Source of the DNA: Lysobacter antibioticus HS124
Lineage (GTDB): Bacteria; Pseudomonadota; Gammaproteobacteria; Xanthomonadales; Xanthomonadaceae
Assembly: GCF_000336385.2 (NCBI RefSeq)
Contig: NZ_HG424588.1
Coordinates: 1 to 36,150 of the forward strand
Reading direction: 5' to 3'
DNA: 36,150 nt
Below, piece by piece: positions 26,757-34,205 of this stretch (the stretch's first letter is position 1; each line of letters begins with the position of its first letter). A model generated the notes under the pieces. That model did no database searches. It saw nothing but the letters and a program-made list of their open reading frames with translations, and had not been told where the DNA came from. The translations under genes and the position numbers were made by a program.

Positions 26757-27763
26757 GCGTCATCGAGCCACCCGCCGCTGTCGACTTGCGCCCGGGACGC
26801 ATCGTCGTGCTGCTGGTCGACGATCAACCGATCATCGGCGAAGCGGTGCGGCGCGCCGTCGCCGGCGCGACCGACATCGAGTACCACTACTGCGCCCATG
26901 CCGGCGAAGCGGTCGCCGCCGCCGAGGCGCTACACCCGACGGTGATCATGCAGGACCTGGTCATGCCCGGCATCGACGGCATGAGCCTGGTACCGCTGTA
27001 CCGCGACAGCCCGGTCCTGCGCGACGTCCCGATCGTGGTGCTGTCGAGCAAGGAGGACGCGGCGGTCAAGAGCCAGGCCTTCGCCATCGGCGCGGCCGAT
27101 TACCTGGTCAAGCTGCCCGACCCGATCGAGCTGATCGCGCGCATCCGCCATCACTCGCGCGCCTATCTCAACCAGGTCGAGCGCGACGCCGCCTACCGCG
27201 CGCTCAGCGAAAACCAGCAGAAGCTGATGGAGATGAACGAGGCCTTGCGACGGCTCAGCGAGGTCGACGGCCTCACCGGGCTCAACAACCGCCGCTACCT
27301 GGACTCCTTCCTCGATCACGAATGGCCGCGCGCCGCGCGCGAGCGCAGCGACTTTTCGGCGCTGATGATCGACGTCGATTACTTCAAGTTCTACAACGAT
27401 ACCTACGGCCACCTGGCCGGCGACGAAGTGCTCAAGGCGGTGGCCGGCGTGGTGCGCACCTGCGCGCGGCGCCCGGCCGACGTCGCCGCGCGCTACGGCG
27501 GCGAAGAGTTCGCCCTGATCCTTCCCGCCACCGACATGGAGGGCGCGCACACCGTCGCCGAGCAGATCTGCGCCGAAGTGCGCGCGCTGGACATCCCCAA
27601 CGAGCGTGCCGCCAACGGCCGGGTCACGGTCAGCGTCGGCGGCGCCACGACGATGCCGGCGCCGGGCACCTCCTACAAGCCGCTGCTGGAACTCGCCGAC
27701 GCCGCGCTGTACGAGGCCAAGCGCTCGGGCAAGGACCGCGCGGTGCAGCGCCGGCCGGAGTGA
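26753..27763 (+). CDS. wspR: WspR, response regulator diguanylate cyclase
   Basis: A 336-residue output protein of the Wsp pathway that makes c-di-GMP when phosphorylated by WspE. The receiver domain (about 16-135) has phospho-aspartate D68 in 'IMQDLVMPGIDG' and the conserved lysine in 'DYLVKLPDP'. A helical stalk (about 138-170) leads to the GGDEF domain starting 'VDGLTGLNNRRYLD'. The active site is GGEEF at 249-253, and the inhibitory I-site is R240-P-A-D243, five residues before it. All features needed for activity and feedback control are present. It is the last gene of the operon; the convergent gene ends 48 bases away. Confidence 0.94.
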   Translation: MSVIEPPAAVDLRPGRIVVLLVDDQPIIGEAVRRAVAGATDIEYHYCAHAGEAVAAAEALHPTVIMQDLVMPGIDGMSLVPLYRDSPVLRDVPIVVLSSKEDAAVKSQAFAIGAADYLVKLPDPIELIARIRHHSRAYLNQVERDAAYRALSENQQKLMEMNEALRRLSEVDGLTGLNNRRYLDSFLDHEWPRAARERSDFSALMIDVDYFKFYNDTYGHLAGDEVLKAVAGVVRTCARRPADVAARYGGEEFALILPATDMEGAHTVAEQICAEVRALDIPNERAANGRVTVSVGGATTMPAPGTSYKPLLELADAALYEAKRSGKDRAVQRRPE

Positions 27764-27811
27764 CGCCGCGCGCCCGGCGCATGAGCCGGGGCGGACGACG
27801 ACACGGCGCGC

Positions 27812-28423
27812 TCAGTCCTCCGGTAGGACGATCTTGGCGCAGTCCGGCCCGCTCAGCATCGGATCGTCGACGCAGGGCAGACCGCCGGGCACGCGCTGCG
27901 GATAGCGCACCGGCGCGTGGCCGCCGCCCCAACCGGGAAAGTACGCCGCCGTGCGCGAAGGGCCGCGGTCGATGAGGGTCGTGGTCTGGACGAAACGCTC
28001 GTCGCCGTAACGCTCGACCCGGTAACCATGGAGTTCGCTGTAGCCGTAGGCCGGCAGCACCGCCTCGATGCGCACCGACGGCCGGGCGTAGTGCAGATAC
28101 ACGCCGTCGTGCGCCGGTGCATGCGAGCGGTAGCGGGGGTAGTGGCGACCGTCGCGGCGCCGTTCGTCGCCGCGGTCGCGGTAACCGTCGCGGTAATCGC
28201 CATGGCGATCGCGATAGCCGTCGTGACCGCCGACGACCGCTCCGCGATGCGTCGGAACCGTGGTGCGCGGCAGCACCGTGTCGTAAGGCGCCACGGTCTG
28301 CCCGGGCCCCGGAGTGAAGCCATACACCTGGACCGCGCTGCGCGATTGCGCCATCGCCTGGGCTGCGACGCCCGATAGCGACATCGCGGCGGCCGTAGCC
28401 AGAATCAGTCTTGTCGCGCTCAT
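27812..28423 (-). CDS. Exported hypothetical protein with Arg/Asp/Tyr-rich segment
   Basis: A 203-residue protein of unknown function. A signal peptide is clear (residues 1-25, 'AAAMSLSGVAAQAMA'). Residues about 65-100 are a low-complexity Arg/Asp/Gly/Tyr stretch ('HDGYRDRHGDYRDGYRDRGD'). An ordered C-terminal part follows ('VYLHYARPSVRIEAVLPAYG', 'FVQTTTLIDRGPS'). It ends with two cysteines in 'CVDDPMLSGPDCAKI'. It resembles exported proteins found in many Xanthomonadaceae, none with a function I know. It is convergent with wspR. Confidence 0.65.
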   Translation of the reverse strand: MSATRLILATAAAMSLSGVAAQAMAQSRSAVQVYGFTPGPGQTVAPYDTVLPRTTVPTHRGAVVGGHDGYRDRHGDYRDGYRDRGDERRRDGRHYPRYRSHAPAHDGVYLHYARPSVRIEAVLPAYGYSELHGYRVERYGDERFVQTTTLIDRGPSRTAAYFPGWGGGHAPVRYPQRVPGGLPCVDDPMLSGPDCAKIVLPED

Positions 28424-28683
28424 CGCCCGCTCCGCTGCCCTGTGGAAAGCCGCCGCGATGCCGGCACGGCGACAGGCCGATGGTAGCGCCCCGGAACCCG
28501 GCGGCGAATGCGGCAGGCCTCGGCAGCGGACGACATTCAGCCGGCAGACGGCGGCAGCGGCGGAAGGAATCGAATCCACCCGTTCAGATTAGGCCTCAGC
28601 AGCGGACATCGCAGTGGCGCGGGCCGCCTGCGAGACCTTGCCGCGGTCCACATTCGCCGGTGCCTTCCCGCTCGCCGCCCCGG

Positions 28684-29967
28684 TCACGGCGCCAGCGCAT
28701 CGATCGCCGCCTCCAGGTCCGGGTCGCGGCCACTGCACAGGTCGGCGCGGGTCCATTCGATGCGCCGGTCCGGCGTCATCGGCCGGTCGCCCAGATCGCG
28801 TCCGTCCGCCGCCCACAGCCCGTGCACCGGCACGGTCAGCGACCAGCCGCGGGCCAGTTCGAACGTCTCGCCGCTGAGCAGCGCGCCGGCGCTGTCGCGG
28901 CCGAAGAAACGGGCGCCGCTGTACAGGCGCATCGCCCAGGCGAAGCCCTCGCCGGCGCTGGCGGTTTCGCCGTCGATCAGCACCACCACCGGCGACCGAT
29001 AACGCGTTTTGCCCGGCAGTGGATCGGAATGGAACACCGCTGCGCCGTGCTGCGCGCCGATCGCCTCGAACACCGCCGCATCGGTGTAGGCGCCGATGGT
29101 CTTGGGCCCGCGCGCGATGTCGGCCGCGCTCGGCCGCCGGCCGAGCGACTGCAGATAGGACCGGGCATACAAGGCGAACACCGGGCGTTCGCCCGGCTGC
29201 ATGAAATAGCTGGCCAGGCGCAAGGCCGACGTGTTGCCGCCGCTGTTGCGGCGCAGGTCCAGGATCAGGCCCTGGGTGTCGCCCAGATCGCTCATGGCGC
29301 GGTCGGCCAACTCGGCGGCGCCGTCGTCGAAACGGTCCACGCGCAGATAGCCCAGGCTCAAGCCTTTGCGCGGCGCATAGCGGCTCCAGCGCCAGCCGGG
29401 AGACTCCGACGCACTGAGCCCAACCCGGGCGACCCGTAGCGCGCGCGTCGCGCCGGCGCAGGTCCGCACGTTCAGATCGACGCGACTGCCGATCGGACCG
29501 GCGAGCGCATCGGCCGGCCCCTGCAGGCGATCGCCCGGTCGCAGCCCTTGCCGCCAGGCATCGCTCAACGGCGAGACCTCCACCGCGGTAGCCGCGCCTT
29601 CGACCCTTTCGAAACGAGCGCCGATACCGCGCGCACGCGCGCCGCTCCCGGCCGGCGGCGCGAGCGCGACGTGGGACACCTTCAATTCGCCGAGCATCCG
29701 CGCCACCAGGGCCTGGAAGGCCGCATCGTCGGCGACGCTGCCCAATTGCCCCCGATAGCGCTGCCCCACCGCGGCCCAATCCGTGCCGTGGAAGCCGGGG
29801 TCGTAAAAGTTCGTCTCGACGGTCGTCCAGACCTGTTCGAACAACGGCCGATAGCCGCCCGGCGCCTCGACGCCGAACGCGGTTCCCATCCCAGCCAGCC
29901 ACCCCGCCAACGCCAGCGCCGACGCCCTGCCCCACGAGCTGTCCCGCTTCGACTTCCTTTGCCGCAT
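28684..29967 (-). CDS. Exported S41-family (C-terminal-processing-like) peptidase
   Basis: A 427-residue exported protease. A twin-basic start and hydrophobic stretch (residues 1-32, 'ALALAGWLAGMGTAFG') form a signal peptide. An N-terminal helical domain follows ('LFEQVWTTVETNFYDPGFHG', typical of S41), then a PDZ-like part (about 110-185, 'VSPLSDAWRQGLRPGDRLQG') and the tail-protease core: 'GLILDLRRNSGGNTSALRLA' and the nucleophile S337 in 'LIDGETASAGEGFAWAM', with 'ARFFGRDSAG' after it. The start ATG precedes the signal peptide; the frame is open further upstream without support. It is divergent from the small gene at 30156. Confidence 0.85.
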   Translation of the reverse strand: MRQRKSKRDSSWGRASALALAGWLAGMGTAFGVEAPGGYRPLFEQVWTTVETNFYDPGFHGTDWAAVGQRYRGQLGSVADDAAFQALVARMLGELKVSHVALAPPAGSGARARGIGARFERVEGAATAVEVSPLSDAWRQGLRPGDRLQGPADALAGPIGSRVDLNVRTCAGATRALRVARVGLSASESPGWRWSRYAPRKGLSLGYLRVDRFDDGAAELADRAMSDLGDTQGLILDLRRNSGGNTSALRLASYFMQPGERPVFALYARSYLQSLGRRPSAADIARGPKTIGAYTDAAVFEAIGAQHGAAVFHSDPLPGKTRYRSPVVVLIDGETASAGEGFAWAMRLYSGARFFGRDSAGALLSGETFELARGWSLTVPVHGLWAADGRDLGDRPMTPDRRIEWTRADLCSGRDPDLEAAIDALAP

Positions 29968-30155
29968 CGACCGCTTCCCTGAACGTCGGCGCCGTCGCGA
30001 CGCCCGAAGCGACGTGATAGCCGATCCCGACGGGCGCCGGCAACGCCGTTCGTCCCGGCCATTCCCGGCTTGATCGCTTGGACGGCGCACAACGCGGCCT
30101 TCACATCGCCGGGCCTAGGCTGAATCCGCAGGGGCCGTCAGCCGGAGAGTGCGTC

Positions 30156-30437
30156 ATGCACGCTGCGCAGCTGCGTTCGCTCAGCTATTGGGCGACCCAC
30201 TACAAGCAGGCCCCCTTCTATCGCGAAGGCTTGTCCTTCTCCGACTACGCGCCGGCGATCTATCTCGGCATCGCCGCACGCGGCGACCATCCCGAGGCCT
30301 GCTTCAAGGACCTCGAGGCCGAACTCGAAGAACGCTACGCCCAGGTCCGGCAAGGCTCGCGCTTGAACTGGATCCGAGCGGTCGAGGTCGCCGAAGCGGC
30401 CTGGCACAGCATCCACGACGAGGCCGTAGCGGCCTGA
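30156..30437 (+). CDS. Small 'YWxxHY...YAPA' protein, paralogue of the gene at 4742
   Basis: A 93-residue cytosolic-looking protein of unknown function. It shares with the 4742 protein 'LSYWATHYKQAPFYREG', 'FSDYAPAIYLGIA', 'RYAQVRQGSRLNW' and a closing 'AEAAWHSIHDEA' helix. It lacks the Ala/Arg-rich tail of its paralogue. A GGAG ribosome-binding site 9 bases upstream supports the ATG over the longer open frame. It is divergent from the S41 peptidase and not in an obvious operon. Confidence 0.75.
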   Translation: MHAAQLRSLSYWATHYKQAPFYREGLSFSDYAPAIYLGIAARGDHPEACFKDLEAELEERYAQVRQGSRLNWIRAVEVAEAAWHSIHDEAVAA

Positions 30438-30565
30438 CCGGACGCCGATCCACGGCTCGGCGCGGCCGGCTGCAACGGCGTCCATAGCGGTCGCCAGGGC
30501 TGCGCCGATGCGCTGCCTGATGGCGGCTTGCGCCACACGGCGCGCTAACGCCCGGCGCGTTCGCC

Positions 30566-30600
30566 GGATCGCGCCTGCGCATCGTCTGCAGGCGCGATCC
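30566..30600. repeat. Perfect 13-base inverted repeat
   Basis: GGATCGCGCCTGC at 30566-30578 is exactly complementary to GCAGGCGCGATCC at 30588-30600, with a 9-base loop. No T-run follows on either strand. It could be a factor-dependent terminator of the gene at 30156, an mRNA-stabilising hairpin or a protein-binding site. Confidence 0.55.
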
Positions 30601-30660
30601 CGCGGTCGCACTTGAACCCGACCCCGTTGCCGAGTCGCGACTGGCCGATATCGAGTGGGT

Positions 30661-30682
30661 CGAGCTCGATAAAACGAGCTCG
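30661..30682. repeat. Duplicated 8-base palindrome
   Basis: CGAGCTCG occurs twice, at 30661-30668 and 30675-30682, separated by ATAAAA. Each copy is its own complement, so the pair is both a direct and an inverted repeat with a 14-base period. This spacing could suit a dimeric regulator, but no target gene is close; the next start is at 30947. Confidence 0.4.
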
Positions 30683-30946
30683 CCGTTCGCGCCAACCGGC
30701 TTCGCGTACGTCGTCGTGGCCGGCATTCGCACAACGCCGCGCCTGTATCCAGCCTCCCCTCCTCATTGCGCGGTGCGAGCGGCATTCCGCATCGCCGTTC
30801 TCAGTTCCAGGATCGCGCCGAAAGTCGAACGTCCGCGCCTGTCCCCCGCCCGCGCCTGCTGCCGTTTGTCTGGGAGCACGTCGGGGCGACTCGCCTTACC
30901 GCCTTGCGACGCCCCCTTCCTCCGACGCCACCAGGATCCGGCCCCT

Positions 30947-31360
30947 ATGACCGATATGCCCGCCCCCTCGCCGATCGTCGACAACGACCTCCAGGCCCAC
31001 ATCCAGCGCGTCACCGAGGCCGCCGCGCGTGCGATCGCCTCGCTGGACCAAGTCTCCGGCGATGCCGCGGGCCAGGTCGCGCAATCGGCCGCCGCCTACT
31101 TCGACAGCGTGAGCCAGCTCGCCCTGGCCAGCCACGGCGTGTTGCTCAAGCGCATGACCGAGGAACTGGTCGAACAACATGCGGCCAAGGCCGCCGAAGA
31201 CGCGCTCGGCATACTCGTCAGCGATGTCCTGCTCGGCGCCGCCGCGGCGGTGGCCGCCGCCGTGGGCGCGATCGAGGCCGAATCGGCCGGCTTCGCTATC
31301 GACCGGATCGACCAGAACATCGCCAAGTACACGGCGCTGCTGCAGGAACGCGGCGGCTGA
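30947..31360 (+). CDS. Hypothetical protein with an alanine-rich hydrophobic segment
   Basis: A 137-residue protein I do not recognise. It is mostly helical by composition: 'LQAHIQRVTEAAARAIASLD' and 'GQVAQSAAAYFDSVSQLALA', with a hydrophobic Ala/Val/Gly segment near 96-112 ('DVLLGAAAAVAAAVGA') that could be a membrane helix or a helical hairpin. The end is polar. The ATG used has AGGAT about 14 bases upstream; the frame is open upstream but of poor coding quality. No operon partner is evident. Confidence 0.55.
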   Translation: MTDMPAPSPIVDNDLQAHIQRVTEAAARAIASLDQVSGDAAGQVAQSAAAYFDSVSQLALASHGVLLKRMTEELVEQHAAKAAEDALGILVSDVLLGAAAAVAAAVGAIEAESAGFAIDRIDQNIAKYTALLQERGG

Positions 31361-31415
31361 ATCCGGCGCGCCGCCGAAGCGATCGCGCGTAGGCGCTCGC
31401 GCGACCGCGATCGGC

Positions 31416-31446
31416 TTGACCTTCCTACCGTGGCAAGCCCGAGGCT
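31416..31446 (+). promoter_or_regulatory. MerR/CueR-type promoter of the copper-chaperone gene
   Basis: TTGACC (31416-31421) is followed by the dyad ACCTTCC...GGCAAG, which overlaps the spacer. A poor -10 (GAGGCT) lies 19 bases downstream. A long spacer with a TTGACCTTCC start is the hallmark of copper-responsive CueR promoters as I know them from copA/copZ genes. The right half-site is imperfect. It lies 39 bases before the HMA gene. Confidence 0.55.
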
Positions 31447-31484
31447 GTCTCGGCCGGCGCACCGCCGGCCTAACGGAATCTGCC

Positions 31485-31754
31485 ATGCAACTGATCGTGG
31501 AAGGAATGAACTGCGGCCACTGCGTCGCCACCATCGCATCCGCCATCCGCCTGCTGGACGCCGCGGCCGAGGTCGAAGTCGATCTGGCCGCGGGCACGGT
31601 GTCGATCGCCAACACCGATCTCAGCCCAGCCGCCGCCGGCGATGCGCTCGGCGACGCCGGCTATGACGTCGTCGCGGTGGTCGATGCCGCGATCGGCAAC
31701 CCGAGCGCAAAGCCGCAAAGCGCAAACGCCTGCTGCGGCGGTTGCCGTACTTGA
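31485..31754 (+). CDS. copZ: HMA-domain copper chaperone-like protein with Cys-rich tail
   Basis: An 89-residue heavy-metal-associated domain protein. The metal-binding motif G-M-N-C10-G-H-C13 lies near the N-terminus, followed by the usual beta-alpha-beta-beta-alpha-beta order ('AAEVEVDLAAGTVSIANTDL', 'ALGDAGYDVVAV'). It probably carries Cu(I) in the cytosol. Unlike most CopZ proteins it has a tail of about 20 residues ending 'NACCGGCRT', giving three more cysteines and a possible second metal site. No copper ATPase or CueR gene is in the window. The promoter at 31416 supports copper control. A 7-base GC hairpin (31452-31470) lies between promoter and start. Confidence 0.78.
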   Translation: MQLIVEGMNCGHCVATIASAIRLLDAAAEVEVDLAAGTVSIANTDLSPAAAGDALGDAGYDVVAVVDAAIGNPSAKPQSANACCGGCRT

Positions 31755-32334
31755 GCTGGCGTCGGTTTGGGCGCCGGAGCGGTAGGCGCTGAAAGCGAAC
31801 CGCTCGTGACGCCGGGAAATCCGACGACGCACCGAACTCAGTCGAGCGATGCGATCAACAGGAACCATCGCATGCGGACGATCCGCATCTCGCACAAGGG
31901 TCGGCGGCGTTCTGCGACGACGCCGACGCCATCCAGGAAATCACACCGCGCTTCAGCCGGACGCCGCTCGCGTCGCCAGACCGCGACTTGACGTCCGCTC
32001 CACCCAGCGGCCAATCTTGAAACTGTCGAACAATACGGGCGCCCGCCACCGGCGCCCCTGCCTGGCCTGACCGCCGGGCCCGGGCGCGATAACACGTCCC
32101 ATTCGCCGCTGCGCAGGATGCGCGACGAGGCCGCCGCACAGAGCAGACAAGGACCGTCCATGCCCCATCGCCACGACGCTCGCACCACCACACCGCCGCC
32201 TTCACGCGCGACGCGACGACGCCCGTCGTGCGCCGCGCCGACAACCCGTCTGCGCACGGATAAAGCGCGGCATGGGCAGGCCACTAAGCACATTCAGCGA
32301 CTACCCAGAGCGACGGCGTCCTAGGACGATAGGC
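31755..32334. other. Gene-poor stretch
   Basis: About 580 bases with only short, low-complexity open frames on both strands (for example minus 31838-32293), none with a ribosome-binding site or recognisable domain. I see no RNA gene and no strong terminator. It may be decayed sequence bordering the toxin-immunity region. Confidence 0.45.
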
Positions 32335-33654
32335 ATGAACTCCCCCGCTTCCCCGAACCCAGCCATGACCATCAGCCCTGAACTGCAAGCCAAGATCGAT
32401 GCGCTCGACAATGAGAAGCTCAGGGACAGAATTCTGAGTGTGCTTACCGGCCCCGGAAAACGGACGGCCAGCGACGAGGATATCTATGAAAACATGGTGT
32501 CCAATCACAAGGCGTGTCAGGAGCAACAGGCTCGGAAACGCAAGTGGCGCGACGACGAGGTAGTCGCCTTCGCCCAGTACCTGAGCGTGGTAAGCCCGGA
32601 AGACTATGCCGACTTCCTGCACCAGCAGCGGGAGTTCAACCATATCGATGCGGAACTCGGCTGGGACGTCCGCCGTTTTATAGCGGTGTGGGCACCGAAG
32701 CTGGACTATTTCCTGGACGACAGCGAGTTGTTCAGCGATTTCCGCACCTATATCGAGGCCACCTTTTGCGAGTCCGCGCTCGAACGCCAGGCAGCAGATC
32801 TGTCTATCAGTTCCGAGCTGCGGGCCAAAATCGACGCACTGGAAGAAAAACCGCTCAGGGACAGATTGCGCTGGGTGCTCGCCGCGCCCGCGCACCGGCG
32901 CGCCGACGATGAGGCGACCTTCCAGATCGTGCTGTCCGCCGACGCCTTGGCCAAACAGCAACTGGCCGGAGTACAGAGCTGGAGCGAGGACGAGCTGGCG
33001 GAGTTCACCCGCTTCTTCCGCGAAACCTGGCCGGAAGACCATGCCGAACTGCTGCGGCAGCAGGATCCCAGCCTGATCGGACCCGAACTCGCCTCGAGTC
33101 TTCAATGGCTGCTGGCATGTTGGGCGCCGGTTTCGACCATGGTCGAGATCAAGGGGCTGTTCCGCCAGTACCGCAATCACCTCAAGACCGCCGCTCCGGT
33201 CGCGGACGAGACCGACCGGAGTCTTTGGGAACGAACCACGCCCGTCGATCCGGAACTGCAAGCCAAGATCGACGCGATCGAGAACGCCGAGGTCAAAGCC
33301 AGAGTCCTGCGCCTGCTTTCATGCCCCTGGCGGGGCCACACTCTCGATAGCGCGATCTACTCCTTGGTCACCTCCGAACACGAGAACGCCGAAATCGAGC
33401 GGTCCTACCTCGAGGAATGGGGCGACAAGGAGCAATGGCGCATCGACGGGGAAGTGCGTTTCGCCGAATACTTCCGCAAACACCGGCCGCACGACTATGC
33501 CGAGTTCCAGCGCCAGGCCAAGGAATCCAGCGAGATCGCCCCGCAACTGCGCTGGGACGTGTCTCGCCTGCTGAGGGAATGGGTCATGGATCTGAGCTCC
33601 TCCGATCACAAGATGCTGATCGGCAGGCTTCGCGATTACCTCAAGTCGCATTGA
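32335..33654 (+). CDS. Triple-repeat protein, putative poly-immunity protein
   Basis: A 439-residue soluble, acidic, mostly helical protein that I cannot name. It consists of three repeats of one domain: residues 11-156, 157-302 and 303-439. Each opens with a version of 'ELQAKIDALxx' and contains 'P-x-D-[Y/H]-A-[D/E]-[F/L]' ('PEDYADFLHQQREF', 'PEDHAELLRQQ', 'PHDYAEFQRQAKE'). Repeats 1 and 3 also carry the 'WDVRR' type motif ('LGWDVRRFI', 'LRWDVSRLL'); repeat 2 has diverged there. The same domain occurs once in the downstream protein at 33787. There is no signal peptide. The ATG at 32335 has a weak AGGA; an ATG at 32365 also fits and matches the paralogue's start. The position before a PIN-domain toxin candidate suggests immunity; this is inference. 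Confidence 0.7.
   Translation: MNSPASPNPAMTISPELQAKIDALDNEKLRDRILSVLTGPGKRTASDEDIYENMVSNHKACQEQQARKRKWRDDEVVAFAQYLSVVSPEDYADFLHQQREFNHIDAELGWDVRRFIAVWAPKLDYFLDDSELFSDFRTYIEATFCESALERQAADLSISSELRAKIDALEEKPLRDRLRWVLAAPAHRRADDEATFQIVLSADALAKQQLAGVQSWSEDELAEFTRFFRETWPEDHAELLRQQDPSLIGPELASSLQWLLACWAPVSTMVEIKGLFRQYRNHLKTAAPVADETDRSLWERTTPVDPELQAKIDAIENAEVKARVLRLLSCPWRGHTLDSAIYSLVTSEHENAEIERSYLEEWGDKEQWRIDGEVRFAEYFRKHRPHDYAEFQRQAKESSEIAPQLRWDVSRLLREWVMDLSSSDHKMLIGRLRDYLKSH
32365..33651 (+). repeat. Three tandem domain repeats inside the 32335 gene
   Basis: Repeat units are 32365-32802, 32803-33240 and 33241-33651. The first two are exactly 438 bases (146 codons); the third is 411 bases. The openings of units 1 and 3 are nearly identical in DNA (both read GAACTGCAAGCCAAGATCGA), showing descent by duplication. 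Later parts have diverged. The gene at 33787 is a fourth, separate copy of the unit. Confidence 0.8.
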
Positions 33655-33786
33655 TCCGATCGAGGCAGGCGAAATGGATGCATGCCCTTGCCGGGCATTA
33701 CTTTACAAACAAGAATATAACCAAATCAATAATCCAACCTAAATACATTTGATACATTAACCGTCAACCCTTAAAGGAGCCGTGTC
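33655..33786 (+). promoter_or_regulatory. AT-rich leader with strong ribosome-binding site
   Basis: The gap between the triple-repeat and single-repeat genes turns sharply AT-rich; only 21 of 60 bases in 33721-33780 are G or C. It probably holds the promoter of the toxin-immunity pair; TTTACA at 33702-33707 is a candidate -35 but no good -10 follows. AAAGGAG at 33773-33779 is an excellent ribosome-binding site 7 bases before the GTG start at 33787. Confidence 0.5.
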
Positions 33787-34191
33787 GTGCCCATCACTTC
33801 TGAAGTACAAGCGAAAATTGATGCATTAGAAGATGAAGAGCTCAAAGCAAAAGTTATCCGAGCCCTTACAGGCCCCGGTATTAGGCGAGCGAGCGACGAG
33901 GACATCTACGAGCTAATCGTCACCGACTACGTATTGGCAAAGCAGGAACAGGCCCGACTGAAACAATGGAAAGACGACGAAGTACTCGCCTTCATACAAT
34001 ACTTTAAAGAAAAAAAGCCGAAGGACTATGCTGAATTCCTACGACAGGAAAAGGAATTCAATGAGATTGACACAGCACTTACCTGGGACGTTCGCCGTTT
34101 GATCTGGGATTGGATGCCCGATCTCAGCTCGGCTGACTGCAGCGGACTTTTCAGGAAACTTCGTCATCATGCCAGGTCAATTCTGGTCTGA
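33787..34191 (+). CDS. Single-repeat protein, putative immunity protein for the PIN effector
   Basis: A 134-residue soluble helical protein with no signal peptide, so it would act in the cytosol. It is one copy of the domain repeated three times at 32335: 'EVQAKIDALEDEELKAKVI', 'RRASDEDIYELIV', 'KPKDYAEFLRQEKEFNEID' and 'LTWDVRRLIWDWMPDLSSAD'. The start is GTG, fixed by the AAAGGAG site. The stop is 14 bases before the PIN-effector start, where AAGGAGG at 34194-34200 gives strong translation. Parts of it are much lower in G+C than the surroundings (22 of 60 bases in 33961-34020). Size, order and tight spacing fit an immunity or antitoxin gene. It has no ribbon-helix-helix or AbrB-like region, so it is not a standard VapB. 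Confidence 0.75.
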   Translation: MPITSEVQAKIDALEDEELKAKVIRALTGPGIRRASDEDIYELIVTDYVLAKQEQARLKQWKDDEVLAFIQYFKEKKPKDYAEFLRQEKEFNEIDTALTWDVRRLIWDWMPDLSSADCSGLFRKLRHHARSILV

Positions 34192-34205
34192 TCAAGGAGG
34201 ATCTG

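Larger units (their letters stand above)
30438..30946. other. Gene-poor stretch with inverted repeats
   Basis: About 510 bases without a gene I can support. Short open frames on both strands (for example minus 30545-30766) lack ribosome-binding sites and known patterns. The stretch contains a perfect 13-base inverted repeat at 30566-30600 and a pair of 8-base palindromes at 30661-30682, listed separately. Confidence 0.5.

Noticed and set aside
30545-30766. Possible 73-codon minus-strand gene
   Set aside because: Some tracts look protein-like, but there is no ribosome-binding site, no recognisable motif, and overlapping frames are equally open.
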